Below, piece by piece: positions 57,466-64,000 of a DNA stretch of 64,000 nucleotides (the first letter of the stretch is position 1; the number at the start of each line of letters is the position of its first letter). Below the pieces are notes generated by a model that worked only from the letters and a program-made list of their open reading frames with translations, was not told the origin of the DNA and ran no database searches. The stretch covers positions 1 to 64,000 of the forward strand of contig MU621098.1 of assembly GCA_025399215.1 (NCBI GenBank), read 5' to 3'. The DNA comes from Globomyces pollinis-pini. Taxonomy: Eukaryota > Chytridiomycota > Chytridiomycetes > Rhizophydiales > Globomycetaceae. Both the position numbers and the translations under genes were made by a program.

Positions 57466-59881
57466 ATGTTACGTGGATTCTCGAAAGCTTTAAGGGTCCC
57501 CCCTTGGAATTTTAAAAGCAAAATTGTAGGAAATCTATTATTTAAACAATTACCAATCAGAAATTTCACTCAGTCACAATTATTGTTCAATGAAAAACCA
57601 AAAGGTATTGCATTTCACATTCATCTTTAGGTGTCATGTTTCCATTCATTAATCGTTAAGGCTTTGAACAGTTTTTCAGAAAAGATGCATCCAAGGAACA
57701 GAAATCATCCAATTCGTCTCAAGATAACGATAGCGATCCTGAACCGGAAAAACCAAAGAAAAAGAAATGTAAGGATCATTATCAAGTTTATCTCTAGCTA
57801 AAAATCAGAACAGTGATGAATTCAATTTCAAATTCGAATTAAATGCTCAGAATATTTTGATTTATGGAATTCCGGCTGTGTATTTGATGTTCGTGTTATA
57901 CAATGAAAGTTCTGGTGGCTCTTCAGAAATATCATACAGTTATTTTAGGAATGAGATGTTGGAAAAGGACTTTGTTGACCATTTGGTAGTCGTGAATAGG
58001 TCAATTGTCAAAGTGTTCTTGAAATCCAATTCACCACAGTCAAAGTATGGTAGTTCTGACCGCAGTTCACATTATTTCACTATCGGAAGTGTCGAATCTT
58101 TTGAACATAATCTTGAAACTGCTCAACGTGAATTGGGTATTGCTGCTAAAGACAGAATCCCGGTTTCTTACACGAACGAAACCAGTATTGCCAATGTTCT
58201 CTTGAATATTTTGCCAACCGTTTTGCTTATTGGTGTGTTAGTTTGGTTATCCAGAAAGGCTGCAAGTGGTGGAGCAGCTGGGGGACAAAGTGGGATTTTT
58301 GGAATTGGCAAATCAAAAGCAAAATTATACAATCAAGAAACTGATATTCAAGTAAAATTCAAGGACGTTGCTGGTATGGATGAAGCAAAACAAGAAATTA
58401 TGGAATTCGTTAAATTCTTGAAAGATCCTGGCTATTTTGAACGATTAGGTGCTAAAATTCCAAAAGGTGCTGTTCTTTCCGGTCCACCTGGTATAATAAG
58501 ATTAATTTAATGGTTTAGGAACGGGAAAAACCTTGTTGGCAAAAGCCACTGCTGGTGAGGCTGGAGTTCCATTCCTTTCGGTGTCAGGATCCGAATTTGT
58601 CGAAATGTTTGTCGGTGTAGGTTCATCTCGTGTACGAGATCTTTTTGCCAATGCCAAGAAGAACGCACCTTGCATCATCTTTATTGATGAAATTGATGCA
58701 ATTGGTAAAGCCAGAGGTAAAGGTGGACAAATGGGTGGAAACGATGAACGTGAAAGTACTTTGAATCAACTTTTGGGTAATGTATGAATTTATTTATGTG
58801 TAGTGGAAATGGATGGTTTTTCTTCTCGTGAGCATGTTGTGGTTTTAGCTGGTACAAACAGACCCGATGTCCTCGATCCTGCATTGTTACGTCCTGGGCG
58901 ATTTGATAGACATATTGCGATTGATTTACCTGATATTCAAGGGCGTGTGTCTATTTTCAAAGTGCACTTGAAAGGAATTAAAACAAATGAAGATCTCGAC
59001 CAATTATCTAAAAGACTTGCCGCATTGACACCTGGATTTTCTGGAGCAGATGTTTATAACGTATGCAATGAAGCAGCACTGATTGGTGCTCGTTATGAAG
59101 CCGAGAGTGTCACTTTGACTCATTTTGAAGCTGCAATTGAGCGAGTTATTGCTGGATTGGAAAAGAAAAGTCGAGTATTATCACCTGAAGAAAAGAAAAT
59201 TGTTGCTCATCACGAAGCAGGACATGCTGTTGCCGGATGGTTTCTTGAGCACGCTCACCCACTTTTAAAAGTTTCTATTATTCCTCGTGGAATGGGTGCA
59301 TTGGGTTATGCTCAATATCTTCCAAAAGAGAACTACTTACAATCAACTGAACACATGCTTGGTATTATTCCATTTTACTTATTATAGACATGATGTGCAT
59401 GACACTTGGTGGACGAGTTGCTGAAGAGATTTTTTTCAAATCCATAACAACTGGTGCACAAGACGATTTACAAAAGGTTACCAAGTCTGCTTATGCACAA
59501 ATTGCCACTTATGGAATGAACAAAGCATTAGGAAATATTTCATATGGTCGTGTTGATCAGCAGGAACAGAATTTCCAAAAGCCATATTCTGAAGCCACCG
59601 CCAAGTTAATGGATGATGAAGTTCGATCTTTGATTGCCAGTGCATATAAACGCACAACAGATCTTTTAACCGAAAAGAAGGATGAAGTCGAGAAAGTAGC
59701 ATTATTGTTGCTGGAGAAGGAAGTAATTGGCCGAGATGATATGGTCAGAATACTTGGTGCAAGGTAATAGTAATTTGTTTTTGATGATAGACCATTTGCT
59801 GAATCCGGAAATTATGTTGAATTTTTAGGGGACGGTACTATCACTCGTTTACCCGACAAGACTCCAGAAACTAAATTATAG
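57466..59881 (+). CDS. Mitochondrial m-AAA protease (AFG3/YTA12 family)
   Basis: Seven exons (introns of 56, 29, 28, 27, 26 and 27 nt) encode 740 aa. The m-AAA protease is an inner-membrane FtsH-type ATP-dependent protease facing the matrix. A basic presequence ([10 protein letters not shown]...) precedes two membrane segments ([16 protein letters not shown] and [18 protein letters not shown]). The AAA domain has GPPGTGKT (Walker A, split by an intron after GPPG), [12 protein letters not shown] (Walker B) and the second region of homology [18 protein letters not shown]. The M41 protease has the zinc motif [11 protein letters not shown]. The start is the first in-frame ATG. Confidence 0.95.
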
Positions 59882-60691
59882 TCATATTTAGCACAATATA
59901 TACATGTCTAGTTTACATTTGTTTTAATTTAAATTGCGTCATAGTGCAGACGCTCAAAAGGAACATGAAACGACCAACAAGAAAAACTTCAATTAGGTAA
60001 GTTGCAGCCCAACTCAACACCCAAAAACTCTTGAATTGGCAGTGTAAATTTGTAATGTTGTTGGTGTAAAAGCCTAGTCTGAAGAAAACAGAGGCTATTC
60101 AGTTTGAGCATGTAAGTGTATGAATTGGTTTTGTTTGAATTTTGAAGAAATGAACATGAAGATGTACAGTCATACAGTGTGTCGCTGACTATCACCAACA
60201 CAAATTCATGGGATCGGATAAACTAGAAACAACTCCACCTTATTGAATGGGATCGTTTCAGTTGTAATACTGGACAAGAGCGCCATTGTGTTGAAAGCTC
60301 AAAGCAGGAGGCTTCTAGCAAAATCTGCTCAACAGTGGTTTACGGTCTATATTGATTGAGATGAAGTGATCAATCAGTAGGCCAAACACAGCCAAGATAG
60401 GATTATCCTTTTGGTAATTAGGCTGAAACTGATTCTGTCACACCCACAACTACATTCATCCGCCAATCGCCAATATTCCTGCTCGTTCTCCAGTCAATTC
60501 CCTATATCTTATTGTAGATGGCTACTCTTATTGTCGTGTGCTGCTTGCTGAATGCGCAGTGGCTGGAAAGCCTCTTGCTTACCTTGACACTGCTTTTTGG
60601 TGTCAGGAACATGAAACTTGTGCTTTGAACTGTGGTTTATAATCAGGCACATTCGACTTGCCAATTTTTATCACAACAACCAAACAATTAA
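59882..60691. other. Intergenic region upstream of the PacC-like gene
   Basis: These 810 bp have no sustained frame. They are long for this window and directly precede a transcription-factor gene, so extended regulatory sequence is plausible. No tRNA-like fold or repeat is seen. Confidence 0.5.
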
Positions 60692-61405
60692 ATGGATTTA
60701 AAACAACTTTTGAATTTTGGTAATACTCCAATGGGATCACTACCAATCACTAATGATCATGTTAAAACAACTTGGAATCCTCCTTCTCCAACATTATTCC
60801 AAACTAAAATACAGTCTGTTGCTGTACCTGTTTTTAAAAGGCAAATTATCAATGAACGAGGGCGGTCTGCAAAGCATTGCTGTTGGAAAAAACCAGTGGT
60901 ATGTCAAATGGTGTTTGAAACTGACGAAGAATTGTATGAACACACCCTTCAGGCACATATTGGACGAAAGAAAACGGACAATTTATGTCTCAGTTGTCAT
61001 TGGGATAATTGCCATGTTGTCTGTACAAAACGGGATCATATCACCTCTCACTTAAAAGTACACATTCCTGTAAAACCATTCAAGTGTAACAAATGTCCAA
61101 GAACATTTAAGAGAGGCCAGGATTTGACAAAACATTTAAAAAGCCATGACGAATTAAATGAAAAGAAATCATCATCCAATATCTCTGTTGCATCTTCTGA
61201 TGGAACTTATTCCCCTACTATTGCTGACGGATATCTCTCTGACCCATGCATCAGTGATTCTATTACAATTACAAATGAGAAACATTTTTGGAATGCCAAG
61301 TCCGTGTCAAAAAAGCGTAAACAAAAGATTCTTAGTCATATATCACAAAAATCAAGGCTACTGGAGCAATCTATACATTTAAAGAACAAAAGTATGTTTC
61401 AGTGA
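60692..61405 (+). CDS. PacC/Rim101-type C2H2 zinc-finger protein, short form
   Basis: A single exon encodes 237 aa. Three C2H2 fingers occupy residues about 66-155: CCWKKPVVCQMVFETDEELYEHTLQAH, then IGRKKTDNLCLSCHWDNCHVVCTKRDHITSHLKVH, then KPFKCNKCPRTFKRGQDLTKHLKSH. GRK...NL-L-C-W and KRDHITSHL-VH are the PacC/Rim101 signatures of fungal pH-responsive regulators. Classical PacC is over 600 aa with a C-terminal part removed by regulated proteolysis; here only about 80 residues follow the fingers. It may be constitutively short, or a PacC-related factor without pH processing. There are no introns. Confidence 0.85.
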   Translation: MDLKQLLNFGNTPMGSLPITNDHVKTTWNPPSPTLFQTKIQSVAVPVFKRQIINERGRSAKHCCWKKPVVCQMVFETDEELYEHTLQAHIGRKKTDNLCLSCHWDNCHVVCTKRDHITSHLKVHIPVKPFKCNKCPRTFKRGQDLTKHLKSHDELNEKKSSSNISVASSDGTYSPTIADGYLSDPCISDSITITNEKHFWNAKSVSKKRKQKILSHISQKSRLLEQSIHLKNKSMFQ

Positions 61406-61502
61406 ATAGATCGTTGGTTATTTTAATATATATATATATTCTAAAGAGATTCATAAACCATTTTTCCTTTATATTGATCAAAATCAAAATCATAAAACTG
61501 TT

Positions 61503-63958
61503 TTATTCCGGTATAGTGGTGATTTCTGGTACAGATTGATGTGCAGTTGGCTCTTCTTGAGCAATATTTCCTGTATCTCGATGTCTCCAATTAATCATAT
61601 TGATCAGGGAAAAATAGCTCCAATATTTCCCATGCCAAACCACACATAGTCCAAGTTCATCATCTAGAACTTTTATAGCAAACCCACTATCTCTACTTAA
61701 ATGTGTCACTCTTTCGGATATCTTTCCTGACATCATTGTGTCACTTAATAACTGAACTTCAATGACAACGCTATTGGGTTCAAGTGGGTCGTAAGCTATA
61801 AACGTGTCTATAACATGTTAGTGTATATAACTTTGATTACTATTTGACGTTATGGCAAGAATCAAATGTACTCCCAAGCTATTGCAAATATAATTCGTAT
61901 AACACAATATTGTATCCGCATTAATCAAAGCTTTAATTTGATCTATTTTAAGTGAATGTGAATCTTCACTACGCAGATATCGATCTACGTAGAATAATAA
62001 CGGGTTATTTGTGCATTTCAGGTTATCATTAGGATAAATTCTGATCACTCCATCATTTGTTCCTACCAGCATTTGTGAATGACTAAGTGACAAGTGTGAC
62101 ATTTCCCAAATAGAAGTTATCTTTGGTTAGTGAGTTCACTGATTTACTTTGATTGGTTTGCTAAGAGTAACCGATCTTTCAGGTGCGGATAACATTTCTT
62201 CAGCTTTATCATCTTCATTTTTATCAGCTGTCTCTTGTAAGATAGGACTCAACTAAACGTGGTCAGTTATAAATGTCTCATACTTCTAGACACCACATTA
62301 GTTTACCGGCCAGACTTTGTTTTTCATTAGGATCAATCGGAATTTGATTTGTTCCAGATTCATCTTCTACATCTGCAGCATTGAAAGGTTTTGAATCTCG
62401 TTGATAAAAGAACCGTAATAAAACACCTGCCGTTGTGGACAAAATCAAACAAGCATGATCAAAGTCAAATCCATACGATGTTATCAAGTAATCCTCTAAA
62501 TGTTAGTTTAGCAAGATTAATACCAGTCACTCTCTGAGTTTCTTTTTTATCATTTTGCATGAGTGATACTCGGTTGACGTATCGTGTACAACGATCACTC
62601 ATTGATAATCGAATCATATCACATTTACACACCCACTCGGGTTCCAAATCGAGAGTTAGTCCCGTCATAAGATGTTCTCCGAATTTGGTAACAGTTTCAC
62701 ATACGATTATTGGTGTATTATCAGACAGATAATAAAAGTAGGACAGTTTAATTGGTTGGTACGATATTTGTTTCTGAACCCTAACTTGACAAGCAGTTGA
62801 CTATATTTTAGTATGCTATGAACCCCAATTTACCAACACATCCTTTCTGGGATCAAATACCCAAACCAATTCTAAAATTCCAGCCTGACCATCTTCGTAA
62901 CTGACAAAAAACACTGTTCGATATCTCAATTGAGGGGCATCATTTAACGAATAATTTTTCCAATCAATCTCTGTATCTGGACTAACGTTTAATTTCTCCA
63001 ATATTGTGTGATATAAATTCTCCACCCGAATAACTCTGCGTTTCCTGGACGGAAACCGGCTTTTATTCATTGTGAACGCATTGTTATTACGTTGTCCAAT
63101 AGGTGGACGTTCATTTGATTTAGTTGCTTCTTCTTTTTTAAGTATTGAGGAGAGTCTGGTTAATTTTGGATCTCCTTGCTCTTTGATGCCAAATAAATAA
63201 TTTTGATTATCTGGGATAAGTTTTAGATAGTCAACTTCCTTCTCTGTATCTTGCGTGTACAGAAACAGCGCATTTGAAAAGGGTGCTCCAGGTATTTCAA
63301 AAGCTTCACTCACAATTGTTACACGCTCACCATTAACTATCTGAGTAGCCCAGATTTCTATTGTTATAATCAATGCTATACCTAAAGAGTTTCTATTTGT
63401 AATAACAGCAATAGAATTATCTGTTAATGGATGACACATTAAAATATTTCCAAAGGGTGAATATGCATGAAGTATAAATTGAGGACCAGCTAATCATTAA
63501 TTAAATCACTTTACCACTATTGAGTGATCGTTTCCTTTTGTAAAAGTTCTTTGTCTCCGCTATACGCTTTGCTAACGACTCTGAAATGGTTTGTTCTATT
63601 CTTGTCTAATAATAGATTAATGATGATATATTTGAATTACTTGATCTTCATTTTTAATCTGCTCACGGTTTTTGACCGTATGTAAATCATCTTTTGACAT
63701 ATTAATCAATTCATCCACTGTTGGTGGATCTCGTAATGCCAGTTTTCCTCCATTTATATTTGCTTCCAATTTCTTTCTTATATTCGCATGTTCTTTATAC
63801 TTCTTTTCAGTTATTTCAATAGTTTGTTTAATAATTGCAATTTCAGCTTTCAATTTGTTATAATCATTCAAGATTGTCGCTTTATTCTTTTGATAGTTCT
63901 TTGGTTTTGGTGTATCTGTTACTGGTGTTGTCTTTTGGTGCAAGTAATGTCTTCTCAT
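61503..63958 (-). CDS. Unknown beta-propeller-like protein with N-terminal coiled coil
   Basis: Nine exons (introns of 24-35 nt) encode 739 aa. The start at 63958 (MRRHYLHQ) is the first ATG after an in-frame stop near the window edge. Residues 1-115 are basic then coiled-coil (KATILNDYNKLKAEIAIIKQTI). The remainder is mostly beta-strand with WD-like stretches such as NSLEIWATQIVNGER, FVSYEDGQAGILELVW, ACLILSTTAGVLLRFFY and MLVGTNDGVIRIYPND. It ends SVPEITTIPE. The layout resembles ciliary or trafficking propeller proteins, but I cannot name a family. It converges on the PacC-like gene. Confidence 0.65.
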
Positions 63959-64000
63959 TGGGTTAAAGCGCGTCAAGGTTTTAATGTTGAATTACACCTC

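Noticed and set aside
1..64000. tRNA, rRNA, CRISPR or transposon
   Set aside because: I looked for tRNA B-box-like sequences, rRNA blocks, regular direct repeats and transposase motifs and saw none convincing. A covariance-model scan would settle the tRNA question.

Overview
The window is 64 kb of AT-rich nuclear DNA from a flagellated, early-diverging fungus (chytrid, blastoclad, cryptomycete or aphelid grade; I cannot narrow it further). Fungal markers are the ERMES subunit MMM1, a prenylated SKT5/CHS4-type chitin synthase activator, a PacC/Rim101 zinc-finger protein and the mitochondrial mismatch protein MSH1. A motile stage is indicated by two axonemal genes, CFAP161 and CFAP119/C1a-32 (CLAMP). 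I reconstructed gene models from reading-frame continuity across GT...AG introns. About 136 introns are needed, most 23-35 nt long, and every multi-exon model gives a total coding length divisible by three. Most of these genes are therefore broken into short open frames, and three of them (SEM1, CFAP119 and a small acidic protein) have no long open frame at all.

Layout. 1-9 kb: a KCTD-type BTB protein, an alpha/beta hydrolase lacking its nucleophile serine, the SNARE SEC20, a glutaredoxin-like protein, and two tandem KRIT1-like FERM genes. 9-15 kb: a 1,748-residue soluble-type (ADCY10-like) adenylyl cyclase. 15-20 kb: SKT5, a small unknown, MMM1 and GAR1. 20-31 kb: three tandem UNC13/Git1-like C2-MUN genes. 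31-39 kb: SEM1/DSS1, a mitochondrial membrane protein, NTA1, the PKA regulatory subunit, ARP1 (centractin), an HNH nuclease and an RluA-type pseudouridine synthase. 39-46.7 kb: a gene-poorer tract with a secreted arginine-deiminase-family protein, two tandem bZIP factors, a coiled-coil unknown and 1.9 kb without a gene. 46.7-64 kb: BCKDH E2, MSH1, UBC13, APC5, CFAP161, an acidic unknown, CFAP119, an m-AAA protease, PacC and a beta-propeller-like protein.

How they fit together. Several genes bear on cAMP signalling: the cyclase, the PKA regulatory subunit, three relatives of S. pombe Git1 (a cyclase activator), and candidate PKA sites (RRxS) in the cyclase, SKT5, one bZIP and the R subunit. 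Others cover membrane traffic and contact (SEC20, MMM1, UNC13-like), dynein and cilium (ARP1, CFAP161, CFAP119), ubiquitin and proteasome (UBC13, APC5, SEM1, NTA1) and mitochondria (MSH1, m-AAA, BCKDH-E2). Divergent pairs are often only 50-90 bp apart, so promoters must be very small. I saw no tRNA, rRNA, CRISPR or transposon.
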